A stretch of 64,000 nt of DNA from positions 930,001-994,000 of the forward strand of contig JBBPUQ010000001.1 of the NCBI GenBank assembly GCA_038501195.1, written 5' to 3'. The DNA is from Nemania diffusa (lineage: Eukaryota; Ascomycota; Sordariomycetes; Xylariales; Xylariaceae). Every line of letters begins with the position of its first letter. Position 1 is the stretch's first letter. The notes under the pieces were generated by a model, which was given only the letters and a program-made list of their open reading frames with translations, did not search any database and was not told where the DNA came from. Made by a program: the position numbers and the translations under genes. Shown here one piece after another: positions 24,508-34,618 of the stretch.

Positions 24508-24922
24508 ATGGCCTCACAATGTCTTCACACATGTAGACGATAGTCTAGTAAATTTGATCGGATATGCTTGGGATAATGAAGCAGACGATGCGGTAGTCCT
24601 CGAATCCAGCAGGCGCTTCAATTCGACGCTAAACAGTAGGAGCAAAGCCAAGGGGATAGATTATCCATTTGTCTACCTTAATATTACCTACCCAACAAAA
24701 GAGCCGTTCAAGTTGTACGACAATGGGAAGTCGTTAAAGAAGTTGCTTTCTATCCATATTAACAAATATGGTACGCGTATCTAAGCGCCTTAGCCCCTTT
24801 CCCTCGCCACGTCTTATAGAATTGATTCCTAGCAGACCTTGTATTTCATTATTGCTGATAATTCGATAGACCCAAACCACTATTTCCAAACACTGCTTCC
24901 AGGAGCGTTTAAGCTCAATTAG
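24508..24922 (+). pseudogene. FAD-linked (berberine-bridge-type) oxidase, C-terminal relic
   Basis: Family role: flavin oxidoreductase, secreted or cytosolic, oxidising secondary-metabolite intermediates; PR-toxin-type clusters contain a related quinone-oxidase-like enzyme. The reading NLIGYAWDNEADDAVVLESS, then GIDYPFVYLNI, then HINKYG leads to a GT-AG intron (24,771-24,869). After it come FQTLLPGAFKLN and a stop at 24,922, matching the family's C-terminal FQ.L.PGGFKL tail. The FAD domain and most of the substrate domain are absent. Only about 40 bases separate the TATA box from the ATG at 24,508, and a stop and frame change lie between ATG and the conserved part. This suggests a deletion that joined promoter to 3' end. 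Confidence 0.65.
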
Positions 24923-24981
24923 TAGTTTAACATACAAGGGTGTAGGCTAGGAACCACACATGACTTCCAATTTACGCCAAA

Positions 24982-25099
24982 TGTCACGGAACAGAACTGC
25001 AACGTTAAACCACAACACAACTAATGCAGAATGCAAAAGTAGAAGTTGTCAAGGTGGGAACCTTAACCGTTTGCAGGTCTTATATACAGGACCGTGACA
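24982..25099 (+). mobile_element. MITE-like element, copy 2
   Basis: 118 bp with ends TGTCACGG / CCGTGACA and exact 5 bp duplication CCAAA (24,977-24,981 and 25,100-25,104). About 85% alike to copy 1 by eye. It lies 60 bp past the FAD-oxidase stop. Confidence 0.8.
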
Positions 25100-25104
25100 C
25101 CAAA

Positions 25105-26096
25105 TTGCAGGTTTTGTTTGGTTATCAAAAAGATAAGAGTTCTCGGTTGTTGTTATATGACCCTAATATTCCTACACACAAAATAGTTAGGTTATGTTTA
25201 GAAAATATTATTTTAATCAAGTCTCTTCCCCCCCCTCCTCGCGCGCCTTTGTTTAAAAAAAGCAATTGGAGATGAGTAGTATGCTTCTTTATAATTAATC
25301 ATTGTACATGAATGGCTTTTAAAAAATTTTCCTCACTATTGTTTTGTATATTTCTGTATGGTTTAATGCCATGACCGTCTATCGACTAAGTGTCATTAAT
25401 ATGCACCACCTGAACAGAAAAAAGGACAAATGAAACCGCTGTCTACCCCAGATCATATTAGCTCTTCGTTATAATAAGTAGCTTAGGCTTCCCATCCTTA
25501 GAACGCCGTTTCCGCACCGCTGAAAGAATGATTGGGGAGGGCCATACATACGTAACGCTGCCGAACCTAATTTTCCCTTCTGTTCCTTTGCTAGCTTTCG
25601 GTTTCGCGGGGTGGGCGCCCAGCCGTAGCTTTAAATTAAAAATAAAAGCTATACACAAAACTAGATTGTAAATTTTACAGTATATTACAAGGCCTTCCTT
25701 TGTTTCATCTATATTTTCTTTATTAATATCATTTCATTCTGGGGATGAGCAGGGTCTGCTCGACCGCCTGACAGAGACAGCAACATATATGGGTTTGCAG
25801 GGGTCAAGGCACAGGCCCTAGCAGGGCAGTTAGTCGAGTCCTCTGGGCAGCTGCACCACAGCGCACCGCCAGTGGCCTCGTCTAAAGGCTCATGCCCCCC
25901 AATATACCTAGGTAGGTAGGTATGCGTTCAAACAACCAGGTAGGTACCTACCTACCGCGTGTGCCCTGTATGTGCTGTAAATACCTGATTGTGGGTCAGC
26001 CCTTAGGGACCCGAAGGGTTGGTTCGTAGGATCCACTTCTGTGGACCGGACCTTGTCTTTTTATACCAAGGCCTCCACGCAACCCACAACACCACT
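25105..26096. other. Intergenic with GGTA/TACC repeats
   Basis: No supported gene. It contains a short GGTA/TACC cluster around 25,906-25,957, including the perfect 16 bp palindrome AGGTAGGTACCTACCT (25,938-25,953). The frame 25,458-25,658 (minus) has no family I recognise. A GTGGACCG...CCTTGTCTTT block near 26,041 recurs at about 50,136 and may be a worn repeat. Confidence 0.5.
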
Positions 26097-26098
26097 TA

Positions 26099-26211
26099 CT
26101 CGTGCCACGCCCCACTTTATTTGAATTCGCTAGGGCTCACCAACTAAAGTTGGTGCTAACCACCAAAACAACCAGATCACTCCAATAACCACTATTTTGA
26201 CTTATTTCAAC
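26099..26211 (+). repeat. Left terminal inverted repeat (113 bp)
   Basis: Mirrors 27,932-28,044. Largely unmutated by RIP although it is part of the duplicated element. Confidence 0.85.
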
Positions 26212-27931
26212 AAATCGATCAATTCAACTATTGCGCCTATTAAATTTTAAGCTTTAAAATAAATTACAAAATTTTTGAAGCTCTCGAGTACTTTAGGGAC
26301 TTTTTTACAACAAAAATAATAACAGTTGCACAAACTTTTAGTATACTATATCAGATCTTTCAAAACCGATTAAAAAGCATTAATAGCAAAAATCGACCTT
26401 TTTTTTTATAACAAAAACTACTTTTTGCAAAAAAACAAGCTATTTATAACTATATTAATCGATTGGATCGAATTAACTTATTTGTTACTGTTAAATTTAT
26501 TAAAAATATTGCAAATACTGTTATTTTTAAATAATCTATTTTTTCGAATTTTATTAAGCTTATAAGCAAAAAATAAGTTTTCCGATTTATTTAACACTAC
26601 AGCTACTACTAAAAGCTACAAAAAAAAATAAAAACTAACTATTAAAAAGTTAAAAATATAAAAGTTATTAACTAGTTTTTTTTACTGCTTTAACAAGTTA
26701 TTTAAAACAAAAATATCTATTATTTTAACATTTAAAATATAAATGAAACAAGCTTTAAAATAAAAATAGCTAGTAATATTTTAGTAGTTACTAAATATAA
26801 ACGAGCTTTATATTTTAAACTTTTAAAAAATAAAAAGTTTGTTATAAGTATAAAAGCTATTTTAGCTAAAAAAAACTATATTTTTAGCTTTTTAATTCTA
26901 TTAAATTAACAATATTTAGTTAATTAATATAAAGTTTTTAAATTAAACTTTTATACAGCTATATATGTTTTTTTGTTAAACTATTTAAACAATAAAATTA
27001 GTTTCAAATAGCTAAAATATTTCGACTTATATACTTTTAATAAAACTGTTAATTAAAAATAACTTTTTATATTAAATAGTTACAAGTTTTATTATATTAA
27101 GTAGTTTATTTAGTACTATAATAATTATAATATAGTACTTTTTAGCTTTTTATTACATTTTATTTATATTTTTTAATTTTTAAATATAATAGTTTTTTAA
27201 CTCTTGAAGCACTATTATACTAAAGCAATAAAAATAATAGTTTAAAATAGCTTAACTAATATAATTAAGCTAAAATTTTTAACTTGTATACAAAAAGTTA
27301 AAAATTAAACTTTTAAAACTTTTATTATTTAGTTAACTTTTAAAAAAACTAGAATTTACTTTTTTAATTTTTATTTAATTTTTTAAACTTTTAAAAACTG
27401 CTAGCTACAAACTTTTTTTTTTAAGCTTTTTTAAGCTTTTAATATTTTATTTTTGTTATTAGTAAAACTTTTTACAACTATATAATATATATACAAGTTA
27501 GTTGTACAAATTATAAAAACTATAAAATTAGCTAAAAATTTAAACTTTAATTTAGCTTTTTATATAGCTCGGTTTATTAAAAAAAGTATTACTAACGTTA
27601 CTAAATTATTACAAATAAAAAAAAACTTAAAAAAAACTAAATATATTAAAAAAGTAACTAAATTTTGTTGTACTAGCAAAAATATACTTTTAAAAACAAA
27701 AGAAGTTTTAATAGTAATAAAAAGTTATTAAATAGTACATCAAAAAGCAGAAAAAAAGTTAGAAAAAGCTAGAAAAGTTGTATAAGCAGCAGAGCAGAAG
27801 TTCCGCAACGTTACTAAAAGGACCTATTTTGAAGCAGCCAAAAAAGCTTGCAATTAGAAAGCTTCTGGAAAGCTATTACCGGCTTATATAGTTGCTTACG
27901 AAGGTGGTAGTAGGTTATTACGTCGTTTTTA

Positions 27932-28044
27932 GTTGAAATAGGTCAAAATAGTGGTTATTAGAGTGATCTGGTTGTTTTGGTAGTCAGCACCAACTTTAGT
28001 TGGTGAGCCCTAGCGAATTCAAATAAAGTGGGGCGTGGCACGAG
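27932..28044 (-). repeat. Right terminal inverted repeat (113 bp)
   Basis: Reverse complement of the left end with about four to six differences, e.g. GCTAACCACC against GCTGACTACC. Confidence 0.85.
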
Positions 28045-28395
28045 TACTACGCTCGATTATACTCTAGTAAGTCAGACTAATACTCATAAATAGGTTGAAA
28101 CTTGAATAAGGTGATATCGCCGCTCATCTTATCAAGCCTCGTGACACGGCTCCTTGAAATTAACTATACCACAAGGGAAGCCATCTGTCAGGCGCAAGAG
28201 ACCACGGGCCCAAGTTCTTCTGCGACAATGTAGACAGAGTGACCCGTTCCAAGGTCGCGCTGCATTTCCATGCGCAGCTTCCAGTGTCGAAATCCGGATT
28301 GCGTCTCATTATCATACGGTCGCAATAATCCTGGAATAGTAGAGTGGAAGATGAAATCTTATTAGTAGAGACTGTTTTCACATCCTATCCCCGGG

Positions 28396-28402
28396 TATAT
28401 AA
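28396..28402 (+). promoter_or_regulatory. TATA box of hydrophobin
   Basis: TATATAA, 68 bp before the ATG at 28,470 and the only TATA-like run near that start. Confidence 0.5.
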
Positions 28403-28469
28403 TTGACTATGCCTCCCAACGATCAAACCTTGCCAGGCGATCAATCAAGCGCATCTCAAGCATCTCATC

Positions 28470-29006
28470 ATGAAGGTTTTCGCATCAATAATCATCGCTC
28501 ATTTGAGCTCGGCTTGGGCTTCGCCGCAGTTTAAGCCCGTGCCAGCTGCGATAGAGGACCTCTTCTACACCCCTTGCAACAACACGGACATCTTTGATTC
28601 TGCTTACTGCTGCGACCGCGGCATACTTGGCAACGTGACCGAGTAAGTTTTTCCTTCTTAATATTGCTTTGTAGAACTTTATCGTCTTTCATTTTTAGAC
28701 TATATACTTGCATAATAGCTAACTCTAGATTTAAACAGGTGCCAACTAGGTGAGGGAACTTTGATTCATACGACCTCCTGGTGCTGAGTTGTAAAAGTAC
28801 TAACTATTTGAACAGCCATACTGCCGCTCAGCGACGAGAACTTCGAGGACCAATGTTCCTTGTTTCAGAAGTCGTCCGTCTGCTGCATACGCCCTGTCTT
28901 GATCGTGAGTCAGCTTCGTGACTGCCTGTCTTGTATTAGGGCCTCATGCTGATCGCTATAATGGCAGAATGTCCCACCAACTCTCTGTGTCCCCCTGACG
29001 GCTTGA
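28470..29006 (+). CDS. Class II hydrophobin, four exons (103 aa)
   Basis: Small secreted amphipathic protein that coats hyphae or spores. Exons by frame and GT-AG: 28,470-28,642; 28,739-28,749; 28,816-28,904; 28,968-29,006. The product has a signal peptide (MKVFASIIIAHLSSAWA) and eight Cys in hydrophobin order: C36, CC47-48, C59, one C, a CC pair (VCCIRPVLI) and a last C near the end. The paired CC then R/VLP-like block and roughly 100 aa length indicate class II. Exon 2 is only 11 nt and supplies the fourth Cys, which argues for it. The tail (VPLTA) is unusual. I cannot exclude other splice choices near the last exon. Confidence 0.75.
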
Positions 29007-29499
29007 ATTGACGCATCCGAGACCAAGTGACGTAGCAGGATATGGAGAAAGATGTGTCGGACGATGATATAGAGCACTGTGCAACACCCAAGTCTAGTAG
29101 TAATACGAGATATTGATAGACAATAATCAATAATTATCGACCTCGACAAGGTGTATTACTGGGGCATCATTGAAAATCTATTGGCATAGGTTGAATTAAA
29201 GCTTCATCAGAACTCGTAATGTTATCAAATAACGTAACAAGTCAATAAAGGTTCTATCTTTTCAAACTTTTGCGCTTCAGCCAGAGGTAGTCTGAATTAA
29301 GGTATAATAGTATGTATAACGGAGCTCTAGCTAGGAGCTACTTTTAGCCCTATATTGTCCCCCTTCCCCGCTTTTCCAAGTTTGTATCACACTGTACAGA
29401 CCTAAAAGGGAATCAAAACAAAAACAATCATAGAATGCGCTCTCTTCTACTCAATGTCGTGTTAAATTTCCTTCACTATTTGTAATCCTTATTCTCAAA
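29007..29499. other. Intergenic, no gene seen
   Basis: Short frames on the minus strand (28,910-29,149) overlap the hydrophobin 3' end and show no motif. Confidence 0.55.
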
Positions 29500-30814
29500 A
29501 TGCCTCAACTGACTAAAAGACCCCCAATCGATGACCTGCGAAAATCATTGTTGCGTTCGAAAATCAACACCAGAGCCCGGACGAGCGACCATAGAATCAA
29601 CAAACCGCGTCGGCTGGTCCGAGCGAAGACAAAAACGCATGAAGTGCATCCGAAAGTCATCTAACCTAAACGCAAAAATTTTCGACTACACCCCGAGCAA
29701 CGAGATCGAGCAGTAACAATCTTCACTGCATTACAACAAATAGAACGTTGTGCAAACCGAGCGCCGCAACTAGTTCCCCAGCAGAGCGACGACCCCGGCC
29801 ACGGTCGGTTAAGGCTTGAATATCCTTCATGCCATTTCTGTATATGCCTCGATGACCGTTCGATGTCAGACGCGAAAAGGCTGGACCTACCAGCGCTACG
29901 GAGAGATATCATCGAGGACCTAGATCTACTCTATGCTCAACACATTCCCTACACCCCCGATTTAACTACGCTTGAGCTAGCCGAAACAGTGACGAGTGGG
30001 CCTAGGGTACCGTCTGACGCCAAGCCATTCCTTGGCCCCCGCGACTTCGATTTAGAGATTAATTCCAATGATCCAGCAATTCCTTGGGCTGAACTGAGGC
30101 GAGAGAGGAGACGAATGATCGAGACTCAGTTCGATGTGCTTGAGGTAATACTTTCCTGGCGTGTTATGAGGCGCCCCTTTTATTTTTTATTTCTTTTTTT
30201 AGAATCAATCGCTTATGTTTCATGTGTAGCTTCTAATCGCGCCGCCCGAGTCTACTGAGGTTCAATGCCAACAACCTCTAATCGACCTAGATCCTAGCAT
30301 TGTCAGTTTAATGCTGCGAACTCTTTGGCCACTTACAAAAGACAGTGGCCGGGTTATACGTCACTTAAATAGATACTCCGCCGAACTTGGCCAGTTTCTG
30401 ATCAAAGTCGCCCGTTTCGATTTACTCAGTCTTCCCCGACGCAATAGACCACCGGATAGTGAATATTGGATCAAGGATAGGGTAGATGATTATATTCCTA
30501 TCCTTGATCATGTTCTCAGTCTGATAGATCAGGCTATCCATGACCAGGGTATACAGAGCAATAGCCTTTTGGCGGACCGCGCCACTTTGCTTGTAATCAA
30601 AGCTGCTATGCTGATTCACCAACATGCCAACGTCATCCCGATCTATGGGTCTAATGGACTGCTTGGGAAAAGCGGACACGGTACGGCTGAATCGTATATC
30701 ACGTACGAAGGTTATGTATCCGTGACACGTGCCTGTCAAATAGCAGAGGCAGCAGTCCACGAACTAACCGGGATAGGTGGCGAGATCCATCCATATGCCA
30801 GGCGCTTTCTTTGA
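29500..30814 (+). pseudogene. Unrecognised gene with one in-frame stop
   Basis: From ATG 29,500 the frame is open for 54 codons, meets TAA at 29,662-29,664, then continues open in the same frame to 30,144. A GT-AG intron (30,145-30,229) follows, then an open exon to TGA at 30,814. Without the stop this would be about 409 residues. Visible: a basic N-terminus, a CHFCICLDD cluster, LxxLRRDIIEDLDLLYAQHIPY, a charged PWAELRRERRRMIETQF helix, then a long helical C-terminal half (ATLLVIKAAMLIHQHANVI). No family recognised. The lone TAA could be a C to T nonsense change, or the true start may be the Met at 29,863 (SMSDAKRL), giving an intact shorter protein. Both readings are open. Confidence 0.55.
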
Positions 30815-31363
30815 GCATGTGCTGAAAAGCCTTACCGTTCAAGATTCCCGATTCTTATCCGTGAAATTTAAGCTATCATGGTCATGATAGTCCATTTTCG
30901 ATACTATTATTGACGAAGTTAGTAGGCAAATACGAGGTGCCTGGAAACCTATGTAATAAAGTGGACGATGCGATAGTCACCGCGATAAAAGTTTAACTTT
31001 ATCCTCGCCAATAAAGAGACTAAAACTAGCCTTCGGGATACCCTTCCGTCGGAGCAGTTATGGATCTAGGCCTGATTTGATTAGTGACCCGTATGTCCCA
31101 ATAACAAAAGAACATATCAGTAGCTAGCTATATTCATACCCCGCACAGCTCTGTGTGAATCAGGTACAATGTAAAATTGAAGACCTAGAATCCCATCTTC
31201 AGAGTTAATGAGAGCCTCTATGCTTAAGATTAGACTTCTGCCACTATAGCCTGTCCCTCTCGCTTAGTTAACAATGGCGCCGCTACGTACAAATCCACAA
31301 ACCCATTCTTATGTCTCTCCGAAACGCGCGCGATATGATTCATGTCGTCCGTAGCAGCCCAGA
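30815..31363. other. Intergenic, no gene seen
   Basis: Contains small palindromes (TATCATGgtCATGATA near 30,873 and GATAAAAGTT/TAACTTTATC near 30,985) but no coding frame. Confidence 0.5.
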
Positions 31364-31803
31364 CTAAGCGAGGAAGTTCTGCGTCTCGTTCATCGATGGG
31401 GATTTCCCTGCCTGCGCCTCTAATGCCATAGCGTCACTACCATTCTGACTATCAATTACCGGCAAAGAATACTGGAGCTTCGCCGGCTCTGCAGCACTAG
31501 CGAGTAGAATTAGGTCAAAGCTAACGGTTTCGTCACGCGGCTGTTCGGAGCCGAAGTTTATGTTAAAGGCGTCTATGCAGAAGTCGGCGTGGACGCGGCC
31601 GGCAACCGGGGGGCCAGCCTGCATATTAAAGTAGAAGGACTTGTAGTTGATGAGGAAGTCGTCGAACGAGTCGAAGCAGGCCGATAAGAGCCCCATGGAG
31701 AAGACGGCGTGCAGGTGGCCTCCAGCCATGTGGTATTTCGGCTCGATGGCGAAGTACGTTTAGCTGGACACGGCGAGCCCGCCGCCGAGGTTCCAGCTGA
31801 TTC
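31364..31803 (-). pseudogene. Fragment of large fungal DUF6603-type protein
   Basis: Minus-strand reading WNLGGGLAVSS, then stop (TAA), then TYFAIEPKYHMAGGHLHAVF, GLLSACFDSFDDFLINYKSF and FNMQAG, running directly into GPPVAGRVHADFCIDAFNINFG. These resemble repeated strands of the C-terminal half of DUF6603-type fungal proteins, which are usually over 1,000 residues. The direct joining of two blocks suggests an internal deletion. What remains is about 145 codons, so this is a gene relic. The family call is from memory of the motif style, moderately sure. Confidence 0.5.
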
Positions 31804-31950
31804 CCGGGCGCGACGGGTTGGGATCTGTGCACCTTCACTAATACCTACCTCTTCGAGAGTGTTACCACGCCAGTCCTCTCGTGAGTTGCCTGTCTCGTTG
31901 ATCTCGTAGCTCAAAGGATGATACAGCTTTATTTCAAGCACTAAGGTCAA

Positions 31951-32651
31951 TTAAGTCACCCTGCTGAATGAAAGATTTGTTAGTTATATCCATACGGGAG
32001 TAAGTGACTTGAGCATTTACTACCAGTACGTATGATTCATGTTCTAATAACGCTCAAGCACTCCTAAACTTTTAGGAAGCACTCTGTTCTTCACATAAAA
32101 ATCATAGCTTAGGGTCTACTGTGCCGCCTAACACAACGCTCAGTTTTGGTATCGGGTTTAATCGTATTATTTAACATCCAGCTCCGAAGCTGACGCTGCA
32201 TCTCCGAAAGCTAATGCGCTATTTGGTCTCCACTTGCCGATGCTGTCAAGTAGGTACCTAAGATACAAAGTCTTATTCTTTCTCCGGCAAAGACAAATAT
32301 TTGGAGCACTCTCTATCCTGCCTCCCTGTGCCTGAACGTCGTCTAATCCAACTTCGACTTAACTCTTTCACGTCTTCAGACTAAGCACCACCTAATTATA
32401 TCTTGAGCCAGTGTGACGTCGCTTGAACAAAGTTAGGAAGGCTTATGCTGTTATACCTCTAAAGCCGAAGAAGTATAGTAATAAATATGGCATTCTTTGC
32501 AAGGTGTGATAGTAATCATAGGATAATGAAGTTTCTTGGAAGCCAAGGCACAACTGCGTGGTCAACTATATGGGGACCGCCAATCCCAATGATTTCAAGC
32601 AAACGAAAACAAACCCTCCAGCCGCATTTGACAATCCCCTTATCCAGCACA
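31951..32651. other. Intergenic / upstream region
   Basis: No supported gene. The frame of the next gene is open upstream from 32,487, but that part does not look like secreted-protein sequence. Confidence 0.5.
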
Positions 32652-33805
32652 ATGCTTTACATTCAACCCTTTATTGCTGGAGCCCTATTTCTGGGCACTT
32701 GCATTGCCGCGTACGATAATCTTCTGGGATTTAACGGTGCACCAGCAGTCGAAACGAGAACTATCGAAGAGATATACGAGGCCGCGGTAGCCGAAGGCGG
32801 CGTCGTGACCTGTTGGCATGGCGGTGATGAGGCTAATCAACAAGACGGCCTTAAAGCCGCCTTTGAAGCGCGTTTCCCTAAGATGACCCTCAATCTTACT
32901 GTCGACCTGTCCAAATATCAAGATGGCGATATAGACCGTCAGCTTGTCAGAGCGTCCAAAGACCTCTATGTAGACAGCATTATCTTACAGACCTTACACG
33001 ACTACCCCCGCTGGGACCAGGAAGGGGCCCTTTTACACTACCAACCCCTCGACTTTTACAAATTGTATCCGGCATTTAGGGATATTCGCGGAGCATGGCA
33101 CGCCACTGCAGTCTACCCCTGGACGTTGACTTGGAACATGGATCGTGTTGCTGATGGTCCAATGGAGTTTACCGACTTTCTGAAGCCGGAGTTCAAGGAT
33201 AAGTTGGTACTTACATATCCAACCGACGATGATGCCAGCCTCTACGCCTTTGACTTGATGTAAGTACCATTTCACCGCAAGGATGGTAAAAAGGCAGGTT
33301 AACTAACTTAACTCAAAGCCTCCAAGAGTTCGGAATAAAATGGTTTGACGCACTTCTAGCGCAGCATCCGCTCTGGGTGCGCGGCACGCAGACAGCCGCC
33401 ACTCTCCTATTCTCCCCCAACAGCACCGCGGCTGCGACCTTCACGTCGATCGTGGGGCTGAGCCCCCCGGCGCCGCTCAACATCTCGATCCCGACCAAGG
33501 GCCACTTCAACACGTGGCCGCAGCGGGCGGCGATCCTAAAGGACGCGCGGCACCCTGAGGGTGCGAAGCTGCTGCACAACTTCATCCTCAGCAAGGAGTA
33601 CCAGAGCAGCACGGGCGTCTGGAGCGTGCGTAGAGACGTCCCCGCCCCCGCAGGCTTCCCAGAGCTCATCGATATCCCGTCCACGGACCCGACTGAATTT
33701 CAGCGCTTTCTGGCAAACCGCGCTCGCGTGGAGCGATTGCGGTTCTTCTTTGAGAGCAAGGTCGGCGCGCCGCAAGGGCCGAGCTCCCTACACGATGGTG
33801 TCTAA
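32652..33805 (+). CDS. Secreted periplasmic-binding-protein-like (ABC type), 364 aa
   Basis: Resembles extracellular solute-binding proteins of bacterial ABC importers (Fe3+/putrescine type, PBP-like fold II), a family also found as secreted proteins in ascomycetes; the ligand is unknown. Start chosen at 32,652 because it gives a signal peptide (MLYIQPFIAGALFLGTCIAA); the frame opens earlier at 32,487. Exons 32,652-33,259 and 33,319-33,805 flank a 59 nt GT-AG intron with a CTAAC branch sequence; the joined frame reads DLILQEFGIKWF. Blocks include EGGVVTCWHGGDEANQ (first strand), GAWHATAVYPWTLTWN, DFLKPEFKDKLVLTYP and HPEGAKLLHNFILSKEYQ. Full length, no defects. No transporter partner is nearby. 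Confidence 0.8.
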
Positions 33806-34331
33806 AAATGGCAAACTTGGCGCAACTGCTTGTGTATAAAATTATGCTCGTTTCTATTCCCCTTGTTTTCTCTCTTCTCTAGTTACGTTAAACTCTGCTA
33901 GAAATCGCACATTTCGTTCAATCGTGATTTTCCTTGCGAAAAGCTTTGCTCCGTAATTCATTTAGACTTCAGCTCAGTTCAATAATTGAGAGTGACGGAG
34001 CCTCCCGTAATCCAAACTGTCCTTAGGTATTCCGAGGCCTCATTACTATTAAATTTCAAAGACGATATATTAGTACCAGGACTCCGTCGCGGCATCATCA
34101 CTAGCTGGGGATCTATAGTCATTGAACATGCTAGAGTCTAGGCGTAGAGGCTCGCCAAGTTAGGCGGTTTGCTTGTGGACTATTATGTCATGTAGTTACA
34201 TGTTTTCATTTGAGTACACTGAACCGACTCAAGATCCCCAAACCCTTTTTACTCCCGTTACTATCTCTCTCTGCCGCCCTTTTGCTCAAGTTGCAAGTCT
34301 CGCTCGGACTGAGCTGGCCACACAGGCAAGT
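33806..34331. other. Intergenic, convergent 3' ends
   Basis: Lies between the solute-binding gene and the minus-strand SMP-like gene. No gene seen. Confidence 0.55.
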
Positions 34332-34618
34332 CTACTTCTTTCCTTGATTGGCACCAGTGTTGGAGTTACTGCCGGCGCTCTTGCCTTGGGACGAGTACCC
34401 AGCGTTTTCGTTCCGAGCTCCCGCTGACTGGGCTCGCGCGGAGAACCCACCAGACGACACATCGCCGCCGCTCTTCGCCTAGATCTTGAGTAAGAAACTT
34501 CTCCGATTACGAACGTATTGTAATAATTCTAGTGGGGAGAGGGACAAACCTGCGTAGATTGGATATGAGAAGCAGCAGAAGGGGTCATGGCATTTCCTTG
34601 TCCTTTGTTTTCAGGCAT
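34332..34618 (-). CDS. Small SMP-like conserved fungal protein (71 aa)
   Basis: Minus-strand gene missed by simple frame scans. Exon 1 34,618-34,550 (23 codons, MPENKGQGNAMTPSAASHIQ), intron 34,549-34,479 (71 nt, GT-AG), exon 2 34,478-34,332 ending TAG. After the intron it reads KSGGDVSSGGFSARAQSA, followed by a Gly/Ser/Asn/Gln-rich tail. The block MT..AASRIQS..A..GGDMSSGGFAARAQSA is the signature of short fungal proteins with a seed-maturation-protein (SMP)-type segment, thought to be hydrophilic, stress- or dormancy-linked proteins. Precise function unknown. Confidence 0.8.

Larger units (their letters stand above)
26099..28044 (+). mobile_element. Tc1/mariner-type DNA transposon with RIPped core
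   Basis: 1,946 bp flanked by TA on both sides (26,097-26,098 and 28,045-28,046). The ends are inverted repeats of about 113 bp beginning CTCGTGCCACGCCCCACTTT, with a handful of mismatches, mostly transitions. Inside each repeat is the small palindrome CACCAACTAAAGTTGGTG. The core (about 26,230-27,780) is AT-rich and RIPped. Near the right end a Lys/Glu/Arg-rich reading (KAEKKLEKARK, then FRNVTKRTYFEAAKKA) resembles the basic tail of pogo/Fot1 transposases and suggests plus orientation. Size and TA target fit Tc1/mariner-pogo; the transposase is dead. Confidence 0.85.

Noticed and set aside
11496..24922. Functional toxin cluster
   Set aside because: Cyclase, both P450s, acyltransferase and oxidase are all broken; no product can be expected.
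25024..25275. 83-codon frame
   Set aside because: Its first third is MITE copy 2; the rest has no motif.
25990..26040. tRNA-like B-box (GGTTCG...)
   Set aside because: No cloverleaf can be drawn around it.
29662..29664. Stop removed by A-to-I RNA editing
   Set aside because: Fungal editing of stops mainly acts on TAG; TAA would need two edits, so it is not a good candidate.
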